A stretch of DNA of 12,030 bases from Thioalkalivibrio sp. (GTDB lineage: Bacteria > Pseudomonadota > Gammaproteobacteria > SpSt-1174): positions 1-12,030 of the forward strand of contig DSBO01000180.1 in NCBI GenBank assembly GCA_011046015.1, in the 5' to 3' direction. Shown piece after piece: positions 1 through 6,270 of this stretch (positions within the stretch are counted from its first letter, which is position 1; every line of letters starts with the position of its first letter). The notes under the pieces were generated by a model. That model was given only the letters and a program-made list of their open reading frames with translations, did not search any database and was not told the origin of the DNA. The position numbers and the translations under genes were made by a program.

Positions 1-311
1 GCAGCGCTCCTACCAATCCGGCCCCGTAGGAGCGGCGAGAGCCGCGATGCCCATGCCCGGGCAACGTGCCGCACCTGGTCGCGCCTCGCAGCGCTCCTAC
101 CAGCCACACCCCCCGTAGGAGCGGTGCCAGCCGCGATGCCCAAGCCCGGGCAACGTGCCGCCCCGATCGCGCCTCGCAGCGCTCCTACCAATCCGGCCCC
201 GTAGGAGCGGCGAGAGCCGCGATGCCCATGCCCGGGCAACGTGCCGCACCTGGTCGCGCCTCGCAGCGCTCCTACCAGCCACACCCCCGTAGGAACGCTG
301 CGAGGCGCGAT
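1..311. repeat. REP/BIME palindromic repeat array (left)
   Basis: This stretch has no gene. It holds the right end of one unit (1-13), three full units (26-100, 115-188, 201-275) and a left half-unit (289-311). Each full unit is 74-75 bp. It opens with GTAGGAGC plus a short GC hairpin and closes with a different hairpin plus GCTCCTAC, so two REPs face each other. Spacers are 12-14 bp and of two alternating kinds. Units 26-100 and 201-275 are identical, and 1-113 recurs at 176-288 with one C fewer, so a segment of about 175 bp was recently duplicated. Short GTAG-tagged palindromes of this kind are typical of REPs mobilised by RAYT transposases. No RAYT gene is in the window. Confidence 0.9.
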
Positions 312-365
312 CCGCATGTGGCAGCATCATCCGGGCATGGACGTCGCCCGCCTTTTTCTTCAACG

Positions 366-442
366 TGCGACTTGCGACTTGCGACTTGCGACTTGCGACT
401 TGCGACTTGCGACTTGCAACTTGGAACTTGCGACTTGCAACC
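366..442. repeat. 11-copy heptamer tandem repeat (TGCGACT)n
   Basis: Seven perfect TGCGACT copies occupy 366-414. They are followed by TGCAACT, TGGAACT, TGCGACT and TGCAACC up to 442. The array ends one base before the ubiI stop codon (444-446, minus strand), so it forms the start of that operon's 3' untranslated region, where it reads as GCAAGTC repeats. Perfect copies at the distal end and degenerate copies near ubiI suggest expansion at the distal end. The stretch 312-365 between this array and the REP array shows nothing I can name. Confidence 0.95.
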
Positions 443-443
443 T

Positions 444-1679
444 TCACCGCGCCAGCGACGGCCGCTCTCCGCTCAGCCCCATCGCGCGCCGTATCAGCTC
501 GTGCTTGACCGGCCCTGCGCGGTTGGTGAGCGCGAGCCCCGTGTTGCGTAGCCAGGCGAGCGGGGCGAGGTCGTTGCCGAACAGCAGCTTGAAGCCTTCC
601 ATGGCGCGCATGGAGAGGACGTTGTCGCCGCGGCGCGTGCGCTCGTAGCGGCGCAGCAGGGCGTGGTGACCGAGGTCGCCACGCCCATCGCCCGGCACGC
701 CGGCCAGCACGTCGGCCAGCGTGGCCGCGTCGAGGAAGCCGAGGTTGGCGCCCTGCCCGGCGAGCGGATGGATGGTGTGGGCGGCATCGCCCACCAGGGC
801 GATGCGCGGGCGCACGTAGGCGGCGGCCTGTGAGCCGGCCAGCGGGAAGGCAGCGCGCGGCGAAACGGAGACGATCTCGCCCAGGCGGTGGCCGAAGGCG
901 ACGCCCAGTTCACGGGCGAAGCGCGCATCGTCCATCGCCATCAGGGCCTCGGCACGGGCGTCGTCCGCCGACCAGACGATGGAGCAGCGCCCGTCGGCCA
1001 GCGGCAGGAAGGCCAGTGGCCCCGTGGGCAGGAAGCGCTGCCAGGCGGTGGCGGCGTGCGGTCTTTCGGTCGCTACCGTGGCGACCACGCCGCGCTGGCC
1101 GTAGGCCTGGCGCGCCACGTCGATACCGGCCAGTTCACGCACCCTTGATCGCGCGCCGTCGGCGCCGACCACCAGCGGGGCACGGAGCTCGCACCCGTCC
1201 TCCATCGTCAGTCGTGCGCCATCCGCCTCGACCGCCAGGGCGGCGAGCGAGGCCGGGCACAGCCAGCTCACGTTGTCCTCCGCCCTCAGGCGCTCGAGCA
1301 GGGCGTCCTGGATCACGCGGTTCTCGATGATGTGGCCAAGGTTCGGTTCGCCGAGCTCGGCGCAGTCGAAGTGGATCTCGCCATTGCCGGTCGCGTCCCA
1401 TACGTGCATGTGCGCGTAGGGGCTGGCGCGGCGCGCGAGCATGCCCGGCCAGGCGCCCAGGTGTTCGAAGATGCGCTGCGAGGCACGGCTGATGGCCGAG
1501 ACGCGCAGGTCGTAGTCGGCGGCCGGGTCGAAGGGCGTGGGCTCGCGCGCCTCGATCACGGCGATGCGCCGGCCCTGGCGGGCGAGTGCCAGGCCGAGCG
1601 TCGCGCCCACCATGCCGCCGCCGACGATCACGACGTCGAAGACCTGCATGGCGTCAGCCTTGTTGCCCGCGTTACTCAT
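444..1679 (-). CDS. ubiI: UbiI/VisC-type FAD-dependent ubiquinone hydroxylase
   Basis: A 411-aa class A flavoprotein monooxygenase of the UbiH/F/I family; E. coli UbiI (400 aa) hydroxylates ring position C5 in ubiquinone synthesis. Visible motifs: N-terminal FAD-binding GGGMVG (residues 20-25), the DG motif GADGARSRVR (172-181), and the GD motif region GDAAHTIHP followed by LAGQGANLGFLDAA (297-319). GD, rather than GN, together with NLGFLDAA, matches UbiI/VisC more than UbiH. The start at 1679 forms an ATGA overlap with the ubiH stop. An internal ATG at 1649 (MQVFDVVIVGGG) is a real alternative: it has AAGG 8 nt upstream and aligns with the E. coli start. It is the last gene of the operon, with the heptamer repeat immediately downstream. 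The family is clear; the exact ring position is inferred from homology. Confidence 0.88.
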   Translation of the reverse strand: MSNAGNKADAMQVFDVVIVGGGMVGATLGLALARQGRRIAVIEAREPTPFDPAADYDLRVSAISRASQRIFEHLGAWPGMLARRASPYAHMHVWDATGNGEIHFDCAELGEPNLGHIIENRVIQDALLERLRAEDNVSWLCPASLAALAVEADGARLTMEDGCELRAPLVVGADGARSRVRELAGIDVARQAYGQRGVVATVATERPHAATAWQRFLPTGPLAFLPLADGRCSIVWSADDARAEALMAMDDARFARELGVAFGHRLGEIVSVSPRAAFPLAGSQAAAYVRPRIALVGDAAHTIHPLAGQGANLGFLDAATLADVLAGVPGDGRGDLGHHALLRRYERTRRGDNVLSMRAMEGFKLLFGNDLAPLAWLRNTGLALTNRAGPVKHELIRRAMGLSGERPSLAR

Positions 1680-2935
1680 CCGATGGTATCCAGCGGCAGG
1701 CCGCGCGCGAGCCGCGGGCCGGTGTGACGTATCCCCATGTTCTGGCGCGCCAGCCAGTGGCGCAGCGGACCGACGAGGTCCACGGCGAGGAGTCCGGCTG
1801 CGCGGGCGTGGCCCAGCGCAAAGGAGCCGTTGGAGAAGAGCCGCACCAGGGCGTCGGTGTAGCGCACCACGTCGCGGGTGTCGGCCGCGCGGCCGGTCTC
1901 GTAGGCATCGAGCACGGCGATGCCGCCGATGTCGCCGCCCGCACGGCGCGCATCGCTCACGAGCTCGGCCAGCAGGGCCACGTCGCGCAGGGCGAGGTTG
2001 TATCCCTGGCCCGCCACCGGGTGCAGGGTATGGGCGGCGTTGCCGACGATGGCCACGCGCCGGCGCGCGAACTCGGTGCTGCGCGTGAGCGCCAGCGGAT
2101 AGCTCGCGCGCCGCCCCACGCGCGTGAAGCGCCCCAGCCGATAGCCGAAGCGGTCCTGCAGGGCGGCCAGAAAGGCGGCATCGTCCAGCGCCTCGGTGCG
2201 CGCGAGTTCCGCGCTGCGGTGCGTCCACACCAGCGAGCAGCGCGTCTCGCCCTCCGGGCCCGGCGTCATGGGCAGCAGCGCCAGCGGCCCGCTGTCGGTG
2301 AAGCGCTCGTAGGCGACGTGGCGATGCGGGGCGCTCACGCCCACGTTGGCGATGAGTGCGGCCTGGCCGTAGTCCCCGGTGACGGCATGGATGCCCAGCC
2401 GGCGACGCACCGGCGAGCCGGTACCGTCGGCGGCCACCAGCAGGTCCGCCGTGAGCTGACGGACCTGCCCGTCGCAGTCCACCTCGGCCGTCACGCCCGT
2501 CTCGGCGTTGTCGAAGTCCACGAGGGTGGCCGGCGCGATCAGCTCCACGTTCGGGCGTTCGGCCAGGGCCTGCATGAGCACGCGGCCCATCACGCGGTTC
2601 TCGATCACATAGCCCAGGGCCTCCACGCTCTCCTCGGCGTGATCGATGCGCGCCGCGCCGAAGTGGCCGCGGTCGGAGACGTGGATCTGGCGAATGGGCG
2701 CGACCTCGTCGCGCAGCGCCTCCCACAGGCCAGCGCCCGCGAGGATGCGGTGCGAGCCCCAGGACAGGGCGATGGAACGGTCGTCGAAGCTCGGCGAGGG
2801 CGGGGCCTCGCCGGGCACGCCGAAGGGCCGTGCCTCCAGCATGCCGATGGCCAGCCCGGTGTCGGCCAGCGCGGCGGCCAGCGTGGCGCCCACCATGCCG
2901 CCACCGACGATGAGGATGTCGTAGTGCGTGCGCAT
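1676..2935 (-). CDS. ubiH: UbiH, 2-octaprenyl-6-methoxyphenol hydroxylase
   Basis: A 419-aa FAD-dependent monooxygenase; UbiH hydroxylates C1 of the ubiquinone precursor ring. It shows the FAD dinucleotide motif GGGMVG (residues 11-16), the DG motif VAADGTGSPVR (167-177), and the third flavin motif as GNAAHTLHPVAGQGYNLALRD (298-318). Asn in place of Asp in the usual GD pair is the pattern known for UbiH, and it separates this gene from the neighbouring paralogue. Length is a little above E. coli UbiH (392 aa). The ATG shares one base with the pepP stop (TGATG) and the stop overlaps the next start (ATGA), so pepP, ubiH and ubiI are probably translationally coupled. Confidence 0.92.
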   Translation of the reverse strand: MRTHYDILIVGGGMVGATLAAALADTGLAIGMLEARPFGVPGEAPPSPSFDDRSIALSWGSHRILAGAGLWEALRDEVAPIRQIHVSDRGHFGAARIDHAEESVEALGYVIENRVMGRVLMQALAERPNVELIAPATLVDFDNAETGVTAEVDCDGQVRQLTADLLVAADGTGSPVRRRLGIHAVTGDYGQAALIANVGVSAPHRHVAYERFTDSGPLALLPMTPGPEGETRCSLVWTHRSAELARTEALDDAAFLAALQDRFGYRLGRFTRVGRRASYPLALTRSTEFARRRVAIVGNAAHTLHPVAGQGYNLALRDVALLAELVSDARRAGGDIGGIAVLDAYETGRAADTRDVVRYTDALVRLFSNGSFALGHARAAGLLAVDLVGPLRHWLARQNMGIRHTGPRLARGLPLDTIG

Positions 2936-4257
2936 CAGGCCGCGGCCGCCTCGCCCATGAGGGCCTCGATCTCGTCCGGGTGCTTGGGCGCGGCCTCGGT
3001 GAGCACGTCATGACCGTCCTTCGTCACCAGCACGTCGTCCTCGATGCGGATGCCGATGTCGTGGTAGCGCTTCGGCACGCCCTTGCTGCCGGCCGGGATA
3101 TAGAGGCCGGGCTCGACCGTGGTCACCATGCCGGGTTCCAGCAGGCGCCATTCCTCGTCGAGCTTGTAATCGCCCACGTCGTGCACGTCGAGCCCCAGCC
3201 AGTGGCCGGTACGGTGCATGTAGAAACGCCGGTACTCGCCCTCCTTGATGAGCTGGGCGGGCTTGCCCTTGAGCAGCCCCAGCTCCACCAGCCCGCGGGT
3301 GAGTACCTTCACGGCCGCCATGTGTGGGTCGTTCCAGTGGTTGCCGGGCACGGTCTTTTCGATGGCCGCGGCCTGCGCCTCCAGCACCACCTCGTAGAGC
3401 TCGCGCTGGGCGTCGCTGAAGCGACCGTTCACCGGGAAGGTGCGGGTGATGTCCGAGGCGTAACCCAGGTGCTCGGCGCCGGCGTCGATCAGCAGCAGGT
3501 CGCCGTCCTTCAGCTCGTCGCGATTTTCGGTGTAGTGCAGGATGCAGCCATTGGCACCGCCGCCGACGATGCTCTGGTAGGCCGGCTCGGCGCCGTTGCG
3601 GCGAAATTCATACAGCAGCTCCGCCTCGATCTGGTATTCAGTCATGCCCGGGCGGCAGGCCCGCATGGCGCGCTTGTGCGCCGCCACGGCGATGCGCGCG
3701 GCCTCCTTCATCGCCTTGATCTCGGAGCGCGACTTGTACAGGCGCATGTCGTGCAGCAGGTACTCGAGCGAGATGAATTCGTGCGGCGGATGGGCGCCGG
3801 CACGCACCTGCTCGCGCAGGCGGTTGATCCAGCCCATCAGCTTCTGGTCGAAGTCGGTGTCGCGGCCCATGGTGTAGTACACCGTGTCGCGATCCTCCAT
3901 CAGCCCGGGCAGGATCTCGTCGATGTCGGAGATGGGGAAGGAGTCGTCCGCGCCGTACTGCTCGATGGCGCCGTCCTGGCCGGCGCGGCGGCCGTGCCAG
4001 GTCTCCATCACCGGGTCGCGCTCGCGACAGAACAGCACGTACTCGCCGTGTTCGCGCCCCGGCACCAGCACGGCCACCGCCTCCGGCTCGGAGAAGCCGG
4101 TCAGGTAAAGGAAGTCGCTGTCCTGCCGGTAGGGATACTCGGCGTCGCGGTTGCGCACGCGCACCGGCGCGGACGGGATGATGGCGATGGCGTGCTTGTC
4201 CATCATGCGCATCAGCTGCTTGCGGCGGCGGGTGAATTCGCTCAGCGGTATGCTCAT
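2935..4257 (-). CDS. pepP: Xaa-Pro aminopeptidase (aminopeptidase P)
   Basis: A 440-aa cytosolic metallopeptidase that releases the N-terminal residue when proline is second. The length matches E. coli PepP (441 aa). The N-terminal half (about 1-170) is the creatinase-type domain with YPYRQDSDFLYLTGF. The C-terminal half is the M24 pita-bread domain with all five metal ligands visible: D258 and D269 (LLLIDAG and YASDITRTF), H352 (TGHWLGLDVHD), E382 (TVEPGLY) and E406 (GIRIEDD). The start has GAGG four bases upstream. It sits 64 bp downstream of ygfB and overlaps ubiH by one base, the same order as in E. coli. Confidence 0.97.
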   Translation of the reverse strand: MSIPLSEFTRRRKQLMRMMDKHAIAIIPSAPVRVRNRDAEYPYRQDSDFLYLTGFSEPEAVAVLVPGREHGEYVLFCRERDPVMETWHGRRAGQDGAIEQYGADDSFPISDIDEILPGLMEDRDTVYYTMGRDTDFDQKLMGWINRLREQVRAGAHPPHEFISLEYLLHDMRLYKSRSEIKAMKEAARIAVAAHKRAMRACRPGMTEYQIEAELLYEFRRNGAEPAYQSIVGGGANGCILHYTENRDELKDGDLLLIDAGAEHLGYASDITRTFPVNGRFSDAQRELYEVVLEAQAAAIEKTVPGNHWNDPHMAAVKVLTRGLVELGLLKGKPAQLIKEGEYRRFYMHRTGHWLGLDVHDVGDYKLDEEWRLLEPGMVTTVEPGLYIPAGSKGVPKRYHDIGIRIEDDVLVTKDGHDVLTEAAPKHPDEIEALMGEAAAA

Positions 4258-4274
4258 AACACCTCGGGAAAGGC

Positions 4275-4320
4275 TAAAACGGCGCCACTATCGACCGGCG
4301 CACGTCACGTTCTGGCGCCG
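4275..4320 (-). terminator. Hairpin with T-run between ygfB and pepP (possible attenuator)
   Basis: On the minus strand a perfect 8-bp stem CGGCGCCA/TGGCGCCG (plus coordinates 4313-4320 and 4280-4287) encloses a 25-nt loop and is followed by TTTT (4279-4276). It begins one base after the ygfB stop codon. The large loop and only four T make it a weak intrinsic terminator at best. It could reduce expression of pepP-ubiHI relative to ygfB, or mark an mRNA end or processing point. Confidence 0.35.
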
Positions 4321-4321
4321 G

Positions 4322-4867
4322 TCAATGCAGCCGCGGCGGCGCCTTGCTCGGCTGCATCTCCTCGTTGACCATCAACACGCCCATGCGCACGTACTCGCTG
4401 ACCTCGGCATAGGCAGTCTCGTCTTCCTCGCCGGCCCCCACCTCGAAGCTCGCGCGGGCGATCTCGTTCAGGTCCTTCACGAACTCGGCCGTGTCTTCCG
4501 GCAGCTCGTCACCGGCACGGTAACCCGCCATGGCCAGGCCGTAAAGAAAGCCCCGACACCAGTCGGCCAGCGCGCGCACGCGCAGCTCCAGCGGCTCGTC
4601 GTCATCGGGCAGCAGCAGCGCGAAGTCCAGGTTGCTGTCGTTGATCTGGCGCTGGGTGTCCTCGTACAGCCCCAGCAGCAGACCGCGCGCCTCGCGCACC
4701 AGGGCGTCGTTCGCATCGCCCTGCTCCAGCAGGGTATCGACCCAGCGACCCACGTCGATGGCGTGATTCAGCGACAGCATGCCGCACAGTGCGCCATGGC
4801 CCTCGGCCGCGCCGGTCTCGGCATCCACGCGTTCCAGCGCCGCTTGCAGGGTATCGAAATCGCTCAT
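4322..4867 (-). CDS. ygfB: UPF0149 family protein YgfB
   Basis: A 181-aa acidic protein of the UPF0149/YgfB family (E. coli YgfB is about 192 aa). Recognisable features are the N-terminal GAAEGHGALCGMLS, the central WCRGFLYGLAMAG and the C-terminal AEVSEYVRMGVLMVNEEM, which is the family hallmark. It is predicted to be mostly helical and cytosolic, with no signal peptide. The position upstream of pepP-ubiH-ubiI is the same as in E. coli. The chosen ATG at 4867 has GGAGG nine bases upstream; the longer open frame upstream overlaps the preceding gene and is not needed. Molecular function cannot be read from the sequence. In Pseudomonas, YgfB has been linked to transcriptional control of ampDh3 and beta-lactam tolerance; whether that applies here is unknown. 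Confidence 0.93.
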   Translation of the reverse strand: MSDFDTLQAALERVDAETGAAEGHGALCGMLSLNHAIDVGRWVDTLLEQGDANDALVREARGLLLGLYEDTQRQINDSNLDFALLLPDDDEPLELRVRALADWCRGFLYGLAMAGYRAGDELPEDTAEFVKDLNEIARASFEVGAGEEDETAYAEVSEYVRMGVLMVNEEMQPSKAPPRLH

Positions 4868-4895
4868 GGCAAGGGTCCTCCGGGGTGGCCCGGGA

Positions 4896-5198
4896 TCAGA
4901 AGGCCTCGATGCGGGCCTCGTAGGGCAACAGGATGAAGCGGTACAGGTCATCGCCGAACTGCATGTGGGTAAAGTCCGGCGCCCCCAGGGTGATGGTGTT
5001 GCCGCCGGCCAGCGAGCGCCCGGCCAGGCCGAACTGCTTCTGCTCGATGAGCTCGGCGAGCAGCGTCTCCAGCTCGGCGCGGTCGATGTGGCCGGTGTTA
5101 TCCACGATCCGGCAGGGCTTGCCGTTGTGGGCCACACCCTCGATGATGGTCGCCCCGTCGCTGATCGGCGGGACGCCCGCCGTGTTGCCCTGATTCAT
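4896..5198 (-). CDS. Unknown 100-aa protein, first gene of the ygfB-pepP-ubiHI operon
   Basis: I do not recognise this family. From ATG 5198 it encodes 100 aa with no signal peptide or membrane segment. A beta-like N-terminal part (GATIIEGVAHNGKPCRIVDN) is followed by a helix (ELETLLAELIEQKQFG) and a beta-like C-terminal part ending LYRFILLPYEARIEAF. It lies 28 bp upstream of ygfB on the same strand and directly behind the predicted operon promoter, so it is probably co-transcribed. A GTG at 5222 would add eight residues. Neither start has a good ribosome binding site. The composition, GC-rich third positions and tight spacing support a real gene. The E. coli version of this locus lacks it. 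Confidence 0.72.
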   Translation of the reverse strand: MNQGNTAGVPPISDGATIIEGVAHNGKPCRIVDNTGHIDRAELETLLAELIEQKQFGLAGRSLAGGNTITLGAPDFTHMQFGDDLYRFILLPYEARIEAF

Positions 5199-5231
5199 GC
5201 TCTGCACCGTCACTGCCGCCACAAACCGGGC

Positions 5232-5261
5232 ATTTTATCATCATGCCCCCGACCGGGTCAC
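5232..5261 (-). promoter_or_regulatory. Predicted sigma-70 promoter of the minus-strand operon
   Basis: On the minus strand GTGACC (5261-5256) is followed by an 18-bp spacer and TAAAAT (5237-5232). Transcription would start near 5225, giving a leader of about 27 nt before ATG 5198 and almost none before GTG 5222. It is the only AT-rich segment between the divergent genes on this side. The match is moderate. Confidence 0.45.
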
Positions 5262-5315
5262 CCGCGCGCAGGCTAAGTAACTGATTTATCGCCCCATAAC
5301 CACATGCCCGGCGAG

Positions 5316-5344
5316 TTGACCGCCCCCGGTACGCAGCCTACTAT
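5316..5344 (+). promoter_or_regulatory. Predicted sigma-70 promoter of zapB-like/zapA, leaderless layout
   Basis: TTGACC (5316-5321), a 17-bp spacer and TACTAT (5339-5344) form a good sigma-70 promoter. Only seven bases separate the -10 from the ATG at 5352, so initiation would fall on or one base before the A of the start codon. No Shine-Dalgarno sequence precedes that ATG, which fits a leaderless message. Confidence 0.62.
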
Positions 5345-5351
5345 TACCGGC

Positions 5352-5588
5352 ATGGAAAACGAAAACATCAATGATGTCGCCGAGCAGGAGCTGCGCAAGC
5401 TCGAATACCGCGTGGGCGAGCTGATCCAGACGGTCGAGCGCCTGAAGCAGGAAAACCGCATGCTTCGGGAGCAGAACGAGACCCTCACCGTCGATCGCGC
5501 CTCGCTGGTCGAGAAGAACGAGCTCGCCCGCACCAAGGTGGAAGCCATCATCACCCGCCTGCGCTCGATGGAAGACGCCGTCGCATGA
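5352..5588 (+). CDS. ZapB-like coiled-coil cell division protein (TIGR02449-type)
   Basis: A 78-aa acidic, almost wholly helical protein with heptad spacing of hydrophobic residues across LRKLEYRVGELIQTVERLKQ and the following ENRMLREQNETL, typical of a parallel coiled coil. Size and pattern match the short ZapB-like proteins encoded just upstream of zapA in Pseudomonas and relatives (the TIGR02449 type). ZapB binds ZapA and helps tether the FtsZ ring. The stop overlaps the zapA start (ATGA), which supports a joint role. ATG 5352 is chosen because upstream extension to 5304 adds low-complexity residues encoded across the promoter. It lacks a ribosome binding site. A role as a true ZapB orthologue is inferred from context; sequence identity to E. 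coli ZapB is not obvious. Confidence 0.88.
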   Translation: MENENINDVAEQELRKLEYRVGELIQTVERLKQENRMLREQNETLTVDRASLVEKNELARTKVEAIITRLRSMEDAVA

Positions 5589-5896
5589 GCGACAACGTCG
5601 CCGTCACCGTCACCATCCTGGGCAAGGAATTCCGCGTCGCCTGCCCCGCCGAGGAACAGGCCGCCCTGCTCGCCTCCGCCAACCTGCTCAACACCCGCAT
5701 GCAGGAAATCCGCGAAGGCGGCCGCGTGGTCGGCGCCGATCGCATTGCCATCATGGCCGCCCTCAACCTCACCCACGAGCTGTTGCAGAACCGCAACCAG
5801 CGCGAGGCGCTGAGCCAGTCCGTCACCGGCCGCATCCGCGTCCTGCAGGACAAGATCGACCGCGCCCTCGAAATGGGCCAGCAGATGGAATTCTGA
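5585..5896 (+). CDS. zapA: Cell division protein ZapA
   Basis: A 103-aa protein of the usual ZapA length (E. coli 109 aa). ZapA is a cytosolic tetramer that binds and cross-links FtsZ protofilaments. The N-terminal head (about 1-50) has VTVTILGKEFRVACPAEEQAALLASANLLN, the typical ZapA opening with strands and a helix. IAIMAALNLTHELL at about 54-67 is the other conserved block. Residues 65-100 form the coiled coil ending in EMGQQMEF. It overlaps the ZapB-like gene by four bases and is followed by 6S RNA, the conserved gammaproteobacterial order. Confidence 0.96.
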   Translation: MSDNVAVTVTILGKEFRVACPAEEQAALLASANLLNTRMQEIREGGRVVGADRIAIMAALNLTHELLQNRNQREALSQSVTGRIRVLQDKIDRALEMGQQMEF

Positions 5897-5952
5897 CGGC
5901 GATCCGCTGTCTCATCCCCTGCACACTTTCTCCTCACTTGAGTTAAGCTAGT

Positions 5953-6164
5953 GCTTCGGGCGCCTCTGCGGTGTTCGTGTGCGGCTGGGTATTATCCTTG
6001 AGCCTAATAACTTACCCCGGGATCCGGAGCCGCTGCCTGTGTGCACGTCCGTGTAGATGCGCGCCTGCCGCGCATGCGGAAAGCCTGATGGCAGCGTCGA
6101 GGTTCCCACTTGAACCGCTGGTTCAAGGTCGAAGGCCACCACGGCACATGCGGAGCGCGCCCAC
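5953..6164 (+). ncRNA. ssrS: 6S RNA (ssrS)
   Basis: 6S RNA mimics an open promoter and binds the sigma-70 RNA polymerase holoenzyme, mostly in stationary phase. It lies between zapA and fau as in E. coli. The sequence aligns by eye to E. coli 6S: CCTTGAGCC in the 5' strand of the central bubble, GGAAAGCCTGA on the 3' side, and the hairpin CTTGAACC/GGTTCAAG (6109-6116 and 6120-6127). The closing stem pairs GGGCGC (5958-5963) with GCGCCC (6157-6162). The 3' end is followed by seven T (6165-6171). The 5' end is uncertain by several bases. Only a weak -10-like TTAAGCT (5943-5949) precedes it. About 210 nt is slightly longer than E. coli 6S (184 nt). Confidence 0.92.
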
Positions 6165-6171
6165 TTTTTTT
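6157..6171 (+). terminator. 6S RNA 3' end with T-run
   Basis: The 3' strand of the 6S closing stem is followed by TTTTTTT (6165-6171), which could act as an intrinsic terminator or processing site. Some read-through is expected because fau has no clear promoter of its own; in E. coli ssrS and ygfA share a transcript. Confidence 0.45.
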
Positions 6172-6192
6172 CTGGTCCAACAAGGAATCACG

Positions 6193-6258
6193 GTAGGAGC
6201 GACGAAAGTCGCGATCAGTGCCCAGGCATCGGCATATCGCGACTTTCGTCGCTCCTAC
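6193..6258. repeat. Perfect REP inverted pair upstream of fau
   Basis: Two 23-bp arms (6193-6215 and 6236-6258) are exact reverse complements around a 20-bp centre. Each arm is a REP: GTAGGAGC, a 5-bp stem GCGAC/GTCGC and a GAAA loop. The pair shares the GTAGGAGC end with the arrays at both ends of the window but has a different stem. It lies between 6S RNA and fau and ends 12 bp before the fau ATG, so it is likely within the fau leader. Confidence 0.92.
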
Positions 6259-6270
6259 GATTACCTATCG

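Noticed and set aside
1..311. Possible CRISPR array from regular repeats and spacers
   Set aside because: The repeats are 74-75 bp, themselves double palindromes, and the 12-14-bp spacers recur rather than being unique. No cas gene is present. REP/BIME fits better, and the same reasoning covers 11773-12030.
97..447. Minus-strand 116-aa open frame with repeated SRKSQVA peptide
   Set aside because: It is made only of the heptamer repeat and REP sequence, starts at a GTG overlapping the ubiI stop, and has no ribosome binding site. The plus-strand frames at 66-551 and 241-648 are rejected for the same reason.
1680..3011. Upstream extension of the ubiI frame to an 855-aa product
   Set aside because: This part is the out-of-frame shadow of ubiH: low-complexity Arg/Ala/Gly-rich sequence with no domain. 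The FAD motif of UbiI begins only after 1679.
1586..4368. Long plus-strand open frames (475 and 462 aa) antisense to ubiH and pepP
   Set aside because: In high-GC DNA the antisense frame of a real gene often stays open. These lack domains and are rich in His, Ala and Arg, whereas the minus-strand products have complete catalytic motifs.
5971..6270. N-terminal extension of fau through 6S RNA and the REP element
   Set aside because: The family begins at about MASRTELRREIR. The extension translates the structural RNA and a palindrome.
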